Shown in pieces: positions 17,755 to 27,755 of a stretch of DNA of 64,000 bases (position 1 is its first letter; each line of letters starts with the position of its first letter). Origin of the DNA: Azospirillum canadense (GTDB lineage Bacteria; Pseudomonadota; Alphaproteobacteria; Azospirillales; Azospirillaceae). The position numbers were made by a program, and so were the translations under genes. The stretch is from the NCBI RefSeq assembly GCF_025961225.1, contig NZ_JAOQNG010000001.1, positions 216,001-280,000 of the forward strand, in the 5' to 3' direction. Below the pieces are notes generated by a model that ran no database searches, was not told the DNA's origin, and was given only the letters and a program-made list of their open reading frames with translations.

Positions 17755-19305
17755 ATGAGCACGAGCACGGACATCAAGCCGTCCAAGGGGCAGGCGCCCA
17801 CCGCGCAATCACCGGCCGACACCACCCCGGGCGCCGAAGCCCTGACGGCCGCGCCGCCGAAGGCGCAACGGCGCGCGTCGCGGTCGATGTACCAGAAGCA
17901 CAGCAAGGTTTATCCGAAGGCCGTGTCGGGCACCTTCCGCCGCCTGAAATGGACTGCGCTGGCCGTGCTGCTGGCGATCTACTACGTGCTTCCCTGGATC
18001 CGCTGGGACCGCGGGCCGAACGCCCCGGACCAGGCGGTCCTGCTCGATCTCGCCAACCGCCGCTTCTACCTGTTCGTCGTGGAGCTGTGGCCGCAGCAGA
18101 TCTATTACCTGACCGGCGCTCTGATCCTGGCGGCGCTCGGTCTGTTCCTGGCGACCTCGCTCGCCGGACGCGTCTGGTGCGGCTACGCCTGCCCGCAGAC
18201 GGTCTGGACCGACCTGTATGTGTGGGTCGAACGGCTGGTGGAGGGTGACCGCGGCGAGCGGATCCGTCTCGACCAGGGCCCCTGGACGGCCCGCAAGCTC
18301 GGCCGCAAGGCGCTGAAGAACCTGATCTGGCTGCTGATCGCCGCGGCGACCGGCGGCGCCTGGATCTTCTACTTCACCGACGCCCCGACGCTGCTGGGCG
18401 AGTTGGCTCGCTTCGAGGCCTCCTCGACCGCGGTCGGCTTCATCGCGCTGTTCACCGGCACGACTTACCTGCTGGCCGGCTTCGCGCGCGAGCAGGTCTG
18501 CACCTACATGTGCCCCTGGCCGCGCTTCCAGTCGGCGATGATCGACGAGGACAGCCTGATCGTCACCTACCAGGACTGGCGCGGCGAGGGCCGCAGCCTG
18601 ATGCGCAAGTCGCAGAGCTGGGAGGAGCGCAAGGCCGAGGGGCTGGGCGACTGCATCGACTGTTTCAACTGCGTCCAGGTCTGCCCGGCCGGCATCGACA
18701 TCCGCGACGGGTTGCAGATGCAGTGCATCGGCTGCGGCTTGTGCGTCGACGCCTGCGACGAGATCATGACCAAGGTCGGCCGCCCGACCGGGCTGATCAA
18801 GTTCGACACCCAGACCAACCAGGTGGCGCTCGCCACCACCGGCCAACCGGCGCCGACCCACCTGATCCGCCCGCGCACGATCCTCTATTCAATGATGATG
18901 CTGGTCATCGCCGGCGCCATCGCGATCGGGCTGGTCCTGAAGCCGGGGTTGGACATCAGCGTGCTGCGCGACCGCGCGCCGCTGTTCGTGACGCTGGCCG
19001 ACGGCACGGTGCGCAACGCCTACACCTTCAAGATCTCCAACATGACCCGCGACCCGCGTGACTACACGCTGGCCGTGGCCGGGCTGACGGGCGCCCGCAT
19101 CGCCGTCGCCGGCGAGGAGCAGGAGGACCAGGAGACGCAGCAGCGCCTGACCGCCGCGCCCGACATGGTCGCGACCTACCGCATCTTCGTGACCGCCCCG
19201 CGCTCCAGCCTGCAAGGCGCCTCCCAGCCTCTCACCTTCCGGCTGACCTCGGCCAACGGCGAGACGGCGACCTACGAGTCCGTCTTCATGGGGCCCGCCA
19301 ACTAG
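17755..19305 (+). CDS. ccoG: cbb3 oxidase accessory ferredoxin-like protein CcoG/FixG
   Basis: 516 residues. Membrane helices around 60-80, 115-135, 185-205 and 380-400 flank two 4Fe-4S motifs in CIDCFNCVQVCPAG and CIGCGLCVDACDE (about 300-340), plus the conserved WCGYACPQTVW and CTYMCPWPRFQ. The C-terminal domain is immunoglobulin-like and periplasmic. CcoG reduces copper for cbb3 maturation. The N-terminal 40 residues are low-complexity and charged. It begins the ccoGHIS assembly operon; ccoH follows after 55 bases. Confidence 0.96.
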   Translation: MSTSTDIKPSKGQAPTAQSPADTTPGAEALTAAPPKAQRRASRSMYQKHSKVYPKAVSGTFRRLKWTALAVLLAIYYVLPWIRWDRGPNAPDQAVLLDLANRRFYLFVVELWPQQIYYLTGALILAALGLFLATSLAGRVWCGYACPQTVWTDLYVWVERLVEGDRGERIRLDQGPWTARKLGRKALKNLIWLLIAAATGGAWIFYFTDAPTLLGELARFEASSTAVGFIALFTGTTYLLAGFAREQVCTYMCPWPRFQSAMIDEDSLIVTYQDWRGEGRSLMRKSQSWEERKAEGLGDCIDCFNCVQVCPAGIDIRDGLQMQCIGCGLCVDACDEIMTKVGRPTGLIKFDTQTNQVALATTGQPAPTHLIRPRTILYSMMMLVIAGAIAIGLVLKPGLDISVLRDRAPLFVTLADGTVRNAYTFKISNMTRDPRDYTLAVAGLTGARIAVAGEEQEDQETQQRLTAAPDMVATYRIFVTAPRSSLQGASQPLTFRLTSANGETATYESVFMGPAN

Positions 19306-19360
19306 CGGCCGGCCCCGCCCACCGCTTCGCTTCACCCTGACAACCAAGGTCCAAAACGCG

Positions 19361-19885
19361 ATGACGATGTCCACCGACGCCGGAAACCGCCGCCTGCCGC
19401 CCCGCCGGATGGGCCGCCAGCCCGGCTGGTACATTCCCTGGATCTTCGTGGCCGGCTTCGCCGTGGTGATCGCGGTCAACGCCCTGATGGTGCACTACGC
19501 CATGTCGAGCTGGACCGGTGTGCAGACCGAACAGCACTTCATGAAGGGCATCAAGTACAACCAGGACCTGGCCGGCGCCCGCGCCCAGGCCGAGCGCGGC
19601 TGGAAGGTGGAGACGGAATTCACCGGGACCGAGTCGCAGAAGGGCCTCGTCGCGCTGACCCTGCACGATAAGTACGGCAACCTGCTGAAGGACGCCAAGG
19701 TGAAGGTCACCTTCATCCGCCCGACCAGCGAGGGCCACGACGTCGCCCTGGACCTGCCCTACCTGGGCGAAGGGCGCTTCGGCGCGCCAGTGGCGTTGCC
19801 CATGCCCGGCCAGTGGGACCTCCGTGTGGAGATCGAGCACGCGACCGGCGACTACCAGGACGAAAAGCGCATCACTGTGAAGTAA
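19361..19885 (+). CDS. ccoH: cbb3 oxidase assembly protein CcoH/FixH
   Basis: 174 residues. One membrane helix (WIFVAGFAVVIAVNALMVHYAM, about 27-48) anchors a periplasmic FixH domain (EKGLVALTLHDKYGNLLKDAKVKVTFIRPTSEG-like text, about 80-165). FixH is needed for assembly or stability of the cbb3 oxidase. ATG at 19361; an alternative ATG lies two codons downstream. ccoI starts 49 bases after the stop. Confidence 0.9.
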   Translation: MTMSTDAGNRRLPPRRMGRQPGWYIPWIFVAGFAVVIAVNALMVHYAMSSWTGVQTEQHFMKGIKYNQDLAGARAQAERGWKVETEFTGTESQKGLVALTLHDKYGNLLKDAKVKVTFIRPTSEGHDVALDLPYLGEGRFGAPVALPMPGQWDLRVEIEHATGDYQDEKRITVK

Positions 19886-19934
19886 AATCGAGGCCAAGTA
19901 AGCCATCTCAAAATCCACATCCAGGTCTTGTGAC

Positions 19935-22418
19935 ATGACCGTCTGCCTCCATTGCGGACAGGAGCACGCGGAGGGAAGCGGCACCACCGCCTCCGACGGC
20001 GCCGGCCCCTTCTGCTGCACCGGCTGCGCGGCCGCCTTCGACCTCGTCCGCGGGCTGGGGCTGGAGCGCTACTACGAGCGGCGTTTGGTGGATCCCGCGG
20101 CCCGGCCCCTGCGGCCGGACAGCGATGCCCCGCCGACCGACTACGCCCCACACGCCAAGCGCGCCGCCGACGGCACCGCGACCTTGCACCTGATGGTGGA
20201 CGGGATGCAGTGCGCCGCCTGCGTCTGGCTGATCGAGACGGCGCTGGGGCGGCAGCCGGGGGTGACGCACGCCCGGCTCAACATGACGACGCGCCGCCTG
20301 ACCGTGACCTGGCGCGAGGACGCGACGGACGCCAACACCGTCATCGACACCATCGCGCGCATCGGCTACCGGGCCGTGCCCTTCGACCCAGAGCGGCTGG
20401 GCGACGCCCAGGCCAAGTCGGAGAAGGAGCTTCTGCGCTCGCTCGCCGTCGCCGGTTTCGGGGCCAGCAACGTCATGCTGCTGTCGGTGTCGGTCTGGGC
20501 CGGCCACGCCACCGGCATGGGGGTCGCCACGCGCGACCTGATGCACTGGATCTCCGCGCTGATCTGCATGCCGGCCATCGCCTACGCGTTGCGCCCCTTC
20601 GCGCGCTCCGCGCTGGGGGCGCTGCGGCGCGGGCGCACCAACATGGACGTGCCGATCACCATCGGCGTCCTGCTCGCCACGGGCATGAGCCTGTTCGAGA
20701 CGATCCACAGCGGCGAGCACGCCTATTTCGACGGCGCGATGATGCTGCTGTTCTTCCTGCTGATCGGCCGCTACCTCGACCAGCGCGCTCGCGGGCGGGC
20801 GCGGTCGGCGGCGGAGCAGTTGCTCGGCCTGCACGCGACCTCCGTCACTGTTCTGCGGGAGGATGGCCGCAGCGCCATCGTCCCACCGGAGCAGGTCAGC
20901 CCCGGCGCCACCATCCTGGTCGCGGTGGGCGAGCGCATCGCTGTGGACGGCCGCGTGTCCGATGGTGTGTCCGACCTCGACACCGCGCTGATCACCGGCG
21001 AGACGGTGCCCGGCTCCGTCCGGCCGGGCGACCAGGTGTTCGCCGGCATGCTGAACCTGACGGCTCCCCTGCGCGTCACCGTCACGGCGGTGGGGGAGGG
21101 CACCCTGCTGGCCGAGATCGTCCGCCTGATGGAGGTGGCCGAGCAGGGCCGCGCCAAATACGTCGCCATCGCCGACCGCGTGTCGCGCCTCTACGCCCCC
21201 GTGGTGCATGTGACCGCGCTCAGCACCTTCCTCGTCTGGCTGCTGCTGGTCGGCGCCCCGTGGCAGGACTCGCTGATGAACGCGGTGGCGGTGCTGATCA
21301 TTACCTGCCCCTGCGCGCTGGCGCTGGCCGTGCCGGTGGTGCAGGTGATCGCCAGCGGCCGGCTGATGCGGCAGGGCATCCTGCTGAAGACCGCCACGGC
21401 GCTGGAGCGGCTGGCCGTCATCGACACCGTCGTCTTCGACAAGACCGGCACCCTGACCGAGGGGCGCCCCGTCCCGCAGCTCGCCGGCGTGGCGGAGGAC
21501 GACCTGCGCCTTGCCGCGTCGCTCGCCGGGGCGAGCCGCCACCCGCTGGCCCGCGCGCTGGCCCGCGCCGTTCCCGGTGTCGCCGTCGCCGCCGGCGTGC
21601 GTGAGATTCCCGGCGCCGGCCTTGCGCTCGACGCGGCCGACGGCGAGGTGCGCCTGGGCAGCCGCCGCTTCACCGGCGCGCCGGAGTCGGCAGAGGAGAT
21701 GGCCGGGCCGGAGCTGTGGCTCGCCCGTCCGGGCGCAGCGCCCGTCCAGATCACCTTCCTCGACGCACCGCGCGCCGACGCCGCGGCGGTGGTCCGGGCG
21801 TTGAAGGCGCGGGGCATCGACGTCCGGCTGCTGTCCGGCGACCGCCGCGGCGCCGTGGCCGCCGTCGCCGCCCGGCTGGGCATCGAGGACTGGCGTGCCG
21901 AGCAGACGCCGGCCGACAAGACCGCCGTGCTGGCCGACCTCGCCGCCCAGGGCCGCAAGGTGCTGATGGTCGGCGACGGGCTGAACGACGCCCCGGCGCT
22001 GGCCGCCGCCAGCGTGTCCATGTCGCCCTCCACCGCGGTGGACGTCAGCCAGACCGCCGCCGACGTGGTCTTCCAGGGCCGCCACCTGCGGCCCATCGTG
22101 GAGGCCTTCGAGGTCGCCCGCCGCTCTGGCCGGCTGGTCCGGCAGAATTTCGGCATCGCGCTGGTCTACAACCTGTGCGCCGTGCCGCTGGCCATGCTGG
22201 GCCTGCTGACCCCGCTGCTCGCCGCCTTGGCGATGTCCTCCTCCTCCCTTATCGTCATTGCCAACGCGCTGCGGCTCAGCCGCGCCGCGGTGGCCAGGGA
22301 TCTGATGCCCAGGGATCTAATGAATGACCGAGCTTCTCTATCTGATCGCGATCGCGCTGAGCCTGGGCCTGCTGGGGCTGGGGGCGTTCCTGTGGGCTCT
22401 CAAGTCCGGCCAGTTTGA
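19935..22418 (+). CDS. ccoI: Copper-translocating P1B-type ATPase CcoI/FixI
   Basis: 827 residues. An N-terminal Cys-rich metal-binding segment (CLHCGQEH...CCTGC) precedes an HMA domain with CAAC (GMQCAACVWLIE, near 95). About eight membrane helices include the CPC ion motif (TCPCALALAVPVVQ). The catalytic loop has DKTGTLTEG and MVGDGLNDAP. It exports copper toward the CuB site of the oxidase. The frame continues past the usual FixI end through RDLMPRDLM, reading 95 bases into ccoS in another phase before its stop at 22418; the last 35 or so residues are therefore probably not conserved. Confidence 0.95.
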   Translation: MTVCLHCGQEHAEGSGTTASDGAGPFCCTGCAAAFDLVRGLGLERYYERRLVDPAARPLRPDSDAPPTDYAPHAKRAADGTATLHLMVDGMQCAACVWLIETALGRQPGVTHARLNMTTRRLTVTWREDATDANTVIDTIARIGYRAVPFDPERLGDAQAKSEKELLRSLAVAGFGASNVMLLSVSVWAGHATGMGVATRDLMHWISALICMPAIAYALRPFARSALGALRRGRTNMDVPITIGVLLATGMSLFETIHSGEHAYFDGAMMLLFFLLIGRYLDQRARGRARSAAEQLLGLHATSVTVLREDGRSAIVPPEQVSPGATILVAVGERIAVDGRVSDGVSDLDTALITGETVPGSVRPGDQVFAGMLNLTAPLRVTVTAVGEGTLLAEIVRLMEVAEQGRAKYVAIADRVSRLYAPVVHVTALSTFLVWLLLVGAPWQDSLMNAVAVLIITCPCALALAVPVVQVIASGRLMRQGILLKTATALERLAVIDTVVFDKTGTLTEGRPVPQLAGVAEDDLRLAASLAGASRHPLARALARAVPGVAVAAGVREIPGAGLALDAADGEVRLGSRRFTGAPESAEEMAGPELWLARPGAAPVQITFLDAPRADAAAVVRALKARGIDVRLLSGDRRGAVAAVAARLGIEDWRAEQTPADKTAVLADLAAQGRKVLMVGDGLNDAPALAAASVSMSPSTAVDVSQTAADVVFQGRHLRPIVEAFEVARRSGRLVRQNFGIALVYNLCAVPLAMLGLLTPLLAALAMSSSSLIVIANALRLSRAAVARDLMPRDLMNDRASLSDRDRAEPGPAGAGGVPVGSQVRPV

Positions 22419-22524
22419 CGACCTGGACGGGGCGGCCCACCGCATCCTGTTCGACGACGATCCGCCCCCGCCGCAACCGAAGGCCGCGGCGGCGCCGGGC
22501 GAGACGCCCATGAAGGGTGCCTGA
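22324..22524 (+). CDS. ccoS: cbb3-type cytochrome oxidase assembly protein CcoS
   Basis: 66 residues with one membrane helix (LLYLIAIALSLGLLGLGAFLWAL) followed by KSGQFDDLDGAAHRILFDDD, which is the CcoS signature. The C-terminus is Pro/Ala-rich. It is needed for cofactor insertion into cbb3. The first 95 bases overlap the 3' end of ccoI in a different frame; both frames are supported by their protein sequence up to that point. Confidence 0.93.
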   Translation: MTELLYLIAIALSLGLLGLGAFLWALKSGQFDDLDGAAHRILFDDDPPPPQPKAAAAPGETPMKGA

Positions 22525-22630
22525 CCGGAAGGTTTATGACAATCCGGCAGGGGGTCATGCGAGCACCGTTGCGAAACGGAACGATTATGACCATGATGGG
22601 GGCCTTGCACGGCTAGGGCTGGGTCACGCC

Positions 22631-23368
22631 ATGCCACCCTTCGACATGGGACGCGCCCGCGAAAAGGGCGCCGCGAGCGACATGAACCCCTGTGGGGCCT
22701 GTCCCGTGCGCAGCCTCACGGTCTGCGCCGCCTTGGACCCGGAGGAACTGCGCCGTCTCGCCGACATCCTGCAGACCGTCCGCGTCGAAGCCAACCAGAC
22801 CCTGTTCAGCGAAGGCGATGGCGCCGACGCGCTCTACAACGTCACCGCCGGCACGGTGAAGCTGTACAAGCTGCTGCCCGACGGCCGGCGGCAGATCACC
22901 GGCTTTCTGGTCACCGGCGACTTCCTCGGCCTCGCCGTCAACGAGAGTTACGCCTACACGGCAGAAACGGTCACCACCGCGACGCTCTGCCGCTTTCCGC
23001 GCAAGAAGATCGACGCGCTGATGGACGAGTTTCCGAAGATGCAGCGCCGCCTCTTCTCCATGGCGTCGAACGAGCTGGCGGCGGCGCAGGACCAGATGCT
23101 CCTGCTCGGCCGCAAGACGGCGAAGGAGAAAATCTGCTCCTTCCTGCTGATGCTGTCGCAGCGCGCCGCCCGGCGCGGCCACAAGGAAAACCCTGTCTAC
23201 GTGCCGATGAGCCGGGCCGACATCGCCGACTACCTGGGCCTGACCACGGAAACGGTCAGCCGCACCTTCACCCAGCTGAAGACCGCCGGGGTCATTTCGC
23301 TTCAGGAAGGAAACAAGGTCCTGATCAGCGACATGGACGCCATCTACGACATGGCCGAGGGCTGCTGA
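22631..23368 (+). CDS. Crp/Fnr family oxygen-responsive regulator (FnrN type)
   Basis: About 245 residues from the ATG at 22631. Cys21, Cys24 and Cys32 (CGACPVRSLTVC, pattern C-x2-C-x7-C) and a later Cys (LCRFPRKK) supply the four ligands of an oxygen-labile 4Fe-4S cluster, as in FNR/FnrN/FixK-type sensors. The cAMP-binding-like beta roll covers about 40-150. The C-terminal helix-turn-helix ADIADYLGLTTETVSRTF has the E--SR residues that read TTGA half-sites. It is probably the activator acting on the boxes before ccoN, ccoG and the DUF411 gene. No FNR box is visible immediately upstream, so autoregulation is not evident. An in-frame ATG at 22682 would still keep all cysteines. Confidence 0.9.
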   Translation: MPPFDMGRAREKGAASDMNPCGACPVRSLTVCAALDPEELRRLADILQTVRVEANQTLFSEGDGADALYNVTAGTVKLYKLLPDGRRQITGFLVTGDFLGLAVNESYAYTAETVTTATLCRFPRKKIDALMDEFPKMQRRLFSMASNELAAAQDQMLLLGRKTAKEKICSFLLMLSQRAARRGHKENPVYVPMSRADIADYLGLTTETVSRTFTQLKTAGVISLQEGNKVLISDMDAIYDMAEGC

Positions 23369-23629
23369 GCCACCCGCTCCTTCAACAGGATCCTGAATCG
23401 TTGCGCTGCCGGTTTGATCGGCGGCGCCATTCCGATTCGGATCCGGAACGATCGCGACCAACGTCGTCCGTGGTCTGAAATGTCGCATATCGAGCGATTT
23501 TCGCATGATTCGTGCGAGCACCCCCTGGCAGGGCGCGCAAGAGAGGGCTAACATCGCCCGCCCGATGGCCGGCACCCTCACAAGAACAAGACCGGCCGCA
23601 ACAGCCCCCGCTTCAGGATCCGAACAACG
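23369..23629. other. Intergenic region upstream of maeB with short dyad
   Basis: 261 bases without a gene. It contains TCGCA at 23483 and 23501 and TGCGA at 23513, giving the small inverted repeat TCGCA-N7-TGCGA. No clear sigma70 promoter, FNR box or terminator was recognised. Confidence 0.4.
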
Positions 23630-25900
23630 ATGGCCGAGCCCGATACCAAGCGCGTCACCGACGAAGAAGCCCTGCTGCTCCATTCCTCCGGCCGCCCCGG
23701 CAAGCTGGAGATCACGCCGACGAAGCCGCTGACCACCCAGCGCGACCTGTCGCTGGCCTACTCCCCCGGCGTGGCGGTCCCCTGCCTGCGCATCGCCGAG
23801 GACCCGAGCACGGCCTACGACTACACGGCCAAGGGCAACGTCGTCGCGGTGATCTCCAACGGCACGGCGGTGCTGGGGCTGGGCGACCTGGGCGCGCTCG
23901 CCTCCAAGCCGGTGATGGAGGGCAAGGCCGTCCTGTTCAAGCGCTTCGCCGACGTGGACGGCATCGACCTGGAGGTCGACACCCGCGACGTGGATGAGTT
24001 CGTCAACTGCGTCCGCTTCCTGGGGGCGAGCTTCGGCGGCATCAACCTGGAGGACATCAAGGCGCCGGACTGCTTCATCATCGAGGAGCGCCTGCGCGAG
24101 CTGCTGGACATCCCAGTCTTCCACGACGACCAGCACGGCACCGCGATCATCGCCGCCGCCGGCCTGATCAACGCCTGCGACATCACCGGGCGCGACATCC
24201 GCGACGTGAAGATGGTGGTCAACGGCGCCGGGGCGGCGGGCATCGCCTGCGCGGAGCTGTTCACGACCATGGGCGTGCCGCGCGAGAACATCATGCTGTG
24301 CGACACCAAGGGCGTCGTCTACCGCGGCCGCACCGACGGCATGAACCAGTGGAAGTCGTCCTTCGCCGTTCAGACCGACAAGCGCACGCTGCAAGACGCG
24401 GTCGCCGGCTCCGACGTGTTCGTGGGCTTGTCGGCCAAGGGCGCCATGACGCCGGACATGGTCAAGTCCATGGCGGACAAGCCAATCATCTTCGCGCTGG
24501 CCAACCCCGACCCGGAGATCACGCCGGAGGAGGTGAAGGCGGTGCGCAGCGACGCCATCGTGGCGACCGGCCGGTCCGACTACCCGAACCAAGTCAACAA
24601 CGTCCTGGGCTTTCCTTACCTGTTCCGCGGCGCGCTGGACGTCCGCGCCACGACCATCAACGAGGCGATGAAGATCGCCGCCGCCAAGGCGCTGGCGGCA
24701 CTCGCGCGCGAGGATGTGCCGGACGAGGTGGACGCCGCCTATTCCGGCCGCCGCCTGCGCTATGGTCCGGAATACATCATCCCGGTGCCCTTCGACCCGC
24801 GGCTGATCGTGACGGTGCCCGCCGCCGTGGCCCAGGCGGCCATGGAATCGGGTGTCGCGCGCAAGCCCATCGTGGACATCGCCGGCTACAAGAGCAGCCT
24901 GCGCACCCGCCTCGACCCCACCGCCGACAGCCTGGAGCTGATCCTGGAGAAGGTGCGGACCAACCCGCGCCGCGTGGTCTTCGCCGAGGGTGAGGAGGAG
25001 CGCACGATCCGGGCGGCACTCGCCTTCCGCGCCGCCGGCTTCGGCACGCCGGTGCTGATCGGCCGCGAGGCGGTGATCAAGGAGCAGCTGGCCGCCATGG
25101 GCCAGCCGGGCGTGTCGCTGGAAATCCATAACGCCCGCGTCTCCGACTCCAACCGCCGCTACAGCGACTTCCTGTACCGCCGCCTGCAGCGCAAGGGGAC
25201 CCTGCTGCGCGACTGCCAGCGCATGGTCAACCAGGACCGCAACGTCTTCGCCGCGCTGATGGTGGCGCAGGGCGACGCGCACGCCATGGTGACCGGCCTG
25301 ACCCGCACCTTCGGCGTGGCCTACGACGAGATCCGCCGCGTCATCGACCCCAAGGCGGACGAGACGGTCTTCGGCCTGCACCTGTTCCTGACCCGCAACC
25401 GCACGGTCTTCATCGCCGACACCACGGTGCATGTCCGGCCGGATGGCAAGACCCTGGCCGACATCGCCATCGGGGCCGCGGCCAAGGCGCGCCAGATGGG
25501 GCACGAGCCGCGCGTGGCGCTGCTGTCCTTCTCCAACTTCGGGCAGCACCCGCACCCCAACGCCGATCCGCTGCGCGAGGCCATCGCCATCCTCGACAGC
25601 CGCCGCGTCGACTTCGAGTATGACGGCGAGATGTCCGCCGACGTGGCGATGGACTACCAGCTGATGAAGCGGGTCTACCCGTTCTGCCGCCTGTCCGGCC
25701 CGGCCAACGTGCTGGTCATGCCGGGCCTGCACTCGGCCAACATCACGGCCAAGCTGCTGAACAAGATGGCTGGCGGCCAGATGATCGGCCCGCTGCTCAT
25801 CGGCCTCGACAAGCCGGCGCAGATCGTGACCATGGGCGCCTCGGTCAACGACCTCGTCACCGCGGCGGCGCTGGCCGCCCATGACTCGCTGCCCTGGTAA
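23630..25900 (+). CDS. maeB: NADP-dependent malic enzyme with phosphotransacetylase-like C-terminal domain
   Basis: 756 residues, the MaeB architecture. The malic domain (about 20-160) has [14 protein letters not shown] and [10 protein letters not shown]; the NAD(P)-binding domain has [15 protein letters not shown] (about 190). The phosphotransacetylase-like domain begins near 430 ([21 protein letters not shown]) and is thought to be regulatory, binding acetyl-CoA. It converts malate to pyruvate plus NADPH, linking C4-acid catabolism to gluconeogenesis and fat synthesis. Start ATG at 23630 directly gives [18 protein letters not shown], the expected N-terminus. Confidence 0.95.
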   Translation: MAEPDTKRVTDEEALLLHSSGRPGKLEITPTKPLTTQRDLSLAYSPGVAVPCLRIAEDPSTAYDYTAKGNVVAVISNGTAVLGLGDLGALASKPVMEGKAVLFKRFADVDGIDLEVDTRDVDEFVNCVRFLGASFGGINLEDIKAPDCFIIEERLRELLDIPVFHDDQHGTAIIAAAGLINACDITGRDIRDVKMVVNGAGAAGIACAELFTTMGVPRENIMLCDTKGVVYRGRTDGMNQWKSSFAVQTDKRTLQDAVAGSDVFVGLSAKGAMTPDMVKSMADKPIIFALANPDPEITPEEVKAVRSDAIVATGRSDYPNQVNNVLGFPYLFRGALDVRATTINEAMKIAAAKALAALAREDVPDEVDAAYSGRRLRYGPEYIIPVPFDPRLIVTVPAAVAQAAMESGVARKPIVDIAGYKSSLRTRLDPTADSLELILEKVRTNPRRVVFAEGEEERTIRAALAFRAAGFGTPVLIGREAVIKEQLAAMGQPGVSLEIHNARVSDSNRRYSDFLYRRLQRKGTLLRDCQRMVNQDRNVFAALMVAQGDAHAMVTGLTRTFGVAYDEIRRVIDPKADETVFGLHLFLTRNRTVFIADTTVHVRPDGKTLADIAIGAAAKARQMGHEPRVALLSFSNFGQHPHPNADPLREAIAILDSRRVDFEYDGEMSADVAMDYQLMKRVYPFCRLSGPANVLVMPGLHSANITAKLLNKMAGGQMIGPLLIGLDKPAQIVTMGASVNDLVTAAALAAHDSLPW

Positions 25901-25914
25901 GCCTGTCTTTAAAC

Positions 25915-25943
25915 CCCCTCTCCCTGCTCCACAGGGAGAGGGG
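25915..25943. repeat. CCCTCTCCC-type hairpin after maeB
   Basis: CCCCTCTCCCTG (25915-25926) and CAGGGAGAGGGG (25932-25943) form a perfect 12-bp stem with a 5-base loop, followed by aaggttggggg. It is a member of the CCCTCTCCC/GGGAGAGGG family seen at 43173, 49138 and, imperfectly, 52222. It may act as a terminator for maeB, though the following sequence is not T-rich. Confidence 0.8.
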
Positions 25944-26049
25944 AAGGTTGGGGGCTTCGCGGGTTAATCTTTTGTGACGCACGCCCGCGGGGCTCGGCAA
26001 TGGTGTAAGAACAGGCGTCAAGCCCCGCGACGCACGAGTTCCGCCGCCC

Positions 26050-27570
26050 ATGAGCCCCAAGGTGATGCCGCCGCCCCGGTTGATCGTCGGTGCCCTGCTG
26101 ATGCTGGGGCCGCTCGCGGCGTCGCTGTACCTTCTCCTGCACGCTGGGCTGATCGCGCCGGTCGTCGCGGTCATCGTCGGGCTGCTGGCCCTGGCGGGCG
26201 TCGCGGTGATCCTGCGCTCCCAGCACCGCGACTCGCGCGCGGTGGCCGATTACGTCGCGCGGCTGACCAACGATCCCTCCAGCCCGGCTCCTCCGCCGGC
26301 GGCCCCCACTTCCGTGCGCGGGCTGACCGCGGCGGTGGCGCGCCTGCACCGGGTGATGACCGGCCGGGTCGAGCAGGCGCAGGTGCAGCTGGAAGCCAAC
26401 GAATCGATCCTGGAGGCGCTGCACGACCCGCTCGTGCTGGTCGGGGCGGACCGGCAGGTGGTGCGCGCCAACCAAGCGGCGCGCGGCCTATTCGGCGACC
26501 GCATCCTCAACCGCGACCTTGCCGCGTCCTTGCGGAACCCCAGTGTGCTGGAGGCGGTGGACGCCGTGCTCGGCGGGGCGGCGTCGCGCATCCTTGAATT
26601 CAGCCTGCCGGTCCCGGTGGAGCGCATGTTCGAGGTGCGCGTGAAGCCCTTCCAGCGGCGCCTCCCGCGCCCCGTTCCCGACGAGAACGCCCTGGTGCCG
26701 GAGGATCCGGCCCCCGCGCCACCGGTCCACGGGCGGATGGTCATCCTGACGCTGCACGACATCACGGCGCTCCGCCGGTCGGAGCAGATGCGCGCCGACT
26801 TCATCGCCAACGCCAGCCATGAGCTGCGCACGCCGCTGTCGTCGCTGCTGGGCTTCATCGAGACGCTGCGCGGCCCCGCCCGCGACGACCTGGAGGCGCA
26901 CGAGCGTTTCCTCTCCATCATGCACGACCAGGCGAGCCGCATGGCCCGCTTGGTCAACGACTTGCTGTCGCTGTCGCGGATCGAGTTGGACGAGCACATG
27001 CCGCCGGCCGGCCGGGTGGACGTGCTGGACCGGCTGGACGGGGTCATCGCCGCGCTGGAGCTGAAGGCGGCCAGTCGCCGCATCCGCCTGAAGCTGGAAG
27101 CGCCGGAGCATCTGCCCCCGGTCGTGGGGGACGAGGACCAGCTGACCCAGGTCTTCCAGAACCTCGTCAGCAACGCGATCAAATACACGCGCGAGAACAC
27201 CGACGTGACCGTCGCCGTGTCGCTCGCCGACGGCGCCATGGTCGGCTTCACCAGCGCGGTTCCGCTGGCCCAGCGCAACGGCCGCGGAAGCCCGATGGTC
27301 GCGGTCGCCGTGCGCGACCAGGGAGAGGGCATCGCCCGCACCCACCTGCCGCGCCTGACCGAGCGCTTCTACCGGGTGGACGCGGCGCGGTCGCGCGCCA
27401 TGGGCGGCACGGGGCTCGGCCTCGCCATCGTCAAGCACATCCTGAACCGCCACCGCGGGCGGCTGACCATCGAAAGCGCGGTCGGGGTGGGCAGCACCTT
27501 CACCGTCTACCTGCCGGCCGCGGCCGACGCGGCGCTCCCCGCGGAAGAGCCGGCGCGGCGGCAGGCCTGA
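26050..27570 (+). CDS. phoR: Phosphate regulon sensor histidine kinase PhoR
   Basis: 506 residues. Two N-terminal membrane helices (LLMLGPLAASLYLLLHAGL and PVVAVIVGLLALAGVAVIL) with almost no periplasmic loop, as in PhoR. A PAS-like domain (about 120-215) follows. The dimerisation domain has the phospho-acceptor His in NASHELRTPLSSLLGFIE near 260; the ATPase domain has N, G1 and G2 boxes (NLVSNAIKYT, VAVRDQGEGI, GGTGLGLAIVKHI). It phosphorylates PhoB under phosphate limitation. It is followed by the pst operon, with phoB at the far end. Confidence 0.93.
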   Translation: MSPKVMPPPRLIVGALLMLGPLAASLYLLLHAGLIAPVVAVIVGLLALAGVAVILRSQHRDSRAVADYVARLTNDPSSPAPPPAAPTSVRGLTAAVARLHRVMTGRVEQAQVQLEANESILEALHDPLVLVGADRQVVRANQAARGLFGDRILNRDLAASLRNPSVLEAVDAVLGGAASRILEFSLPVPVERMFEVRVKPFQRRLPRPVPDENALVPEDPAPAPPVHGRMVILTLHDITALRRSEQMRADFIANASHELRTPLSSLLGFIETLRGPARDDLEAHERFLSIMHDQASRMARLVNDLLSLSRIELDEHMPPAGRVDVLDRLDGVIAALELKAASRRIRLKLEAPEHLPPVVGDEDQLTQVFQNLVSNAIKYTRENTDVTVAVSLADGAMVGFTSAVPLAQRNGRGSPMVAVAVRDQGEGIARTHLPRLTERFYRVDAARSRAMGGTGLGLAIVKHILNRHRGRLTIESAVGVGSTFTVYLPAAADAALPAEEPARRQA

Positions 27571-27592
27571 GGGCGATGACCGAAAAAAGACG

Positions 27593-27624
27593 GCGTCATA
27601 AAACTGTCATGAAACTGTAATCAA
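27593..27624 (+). promoter_or_regulatory. Pho box upstream of pstS
   Basis: Three 11-base direct repeats beginning at 27595, 27606 and 27617: GTCATAAAACT, GTCATGAAACT and GTAATCAACGA. This is the CTGTCAT-type repeat bound by PhoB dimers. It begins 161 bases before the pstS start codon and 25 bases after the phoR stop. Confidence 0.85.
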
Positions 27625-27755
27625 CGAGTCGCGGTCGCTGATTAACGTCCCGCCGCAAGCCGCCGCCCCCTTTAGGCTGGGCGCGGCGCGGCACGGTGCG
27701 GGCGCATCGCGTTCCCCCCGTCACAGCGATCATCGATTTTCGGAGGGGAAATCCC

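Noticed and set aside
22613..25882. Open frame of over 1000 codons antisense to the fnr-type gene and maeB
   Set aside because: It runs across two well supported plus-strand genes and has no recognisable domain, so it is a GC-driven shadow.
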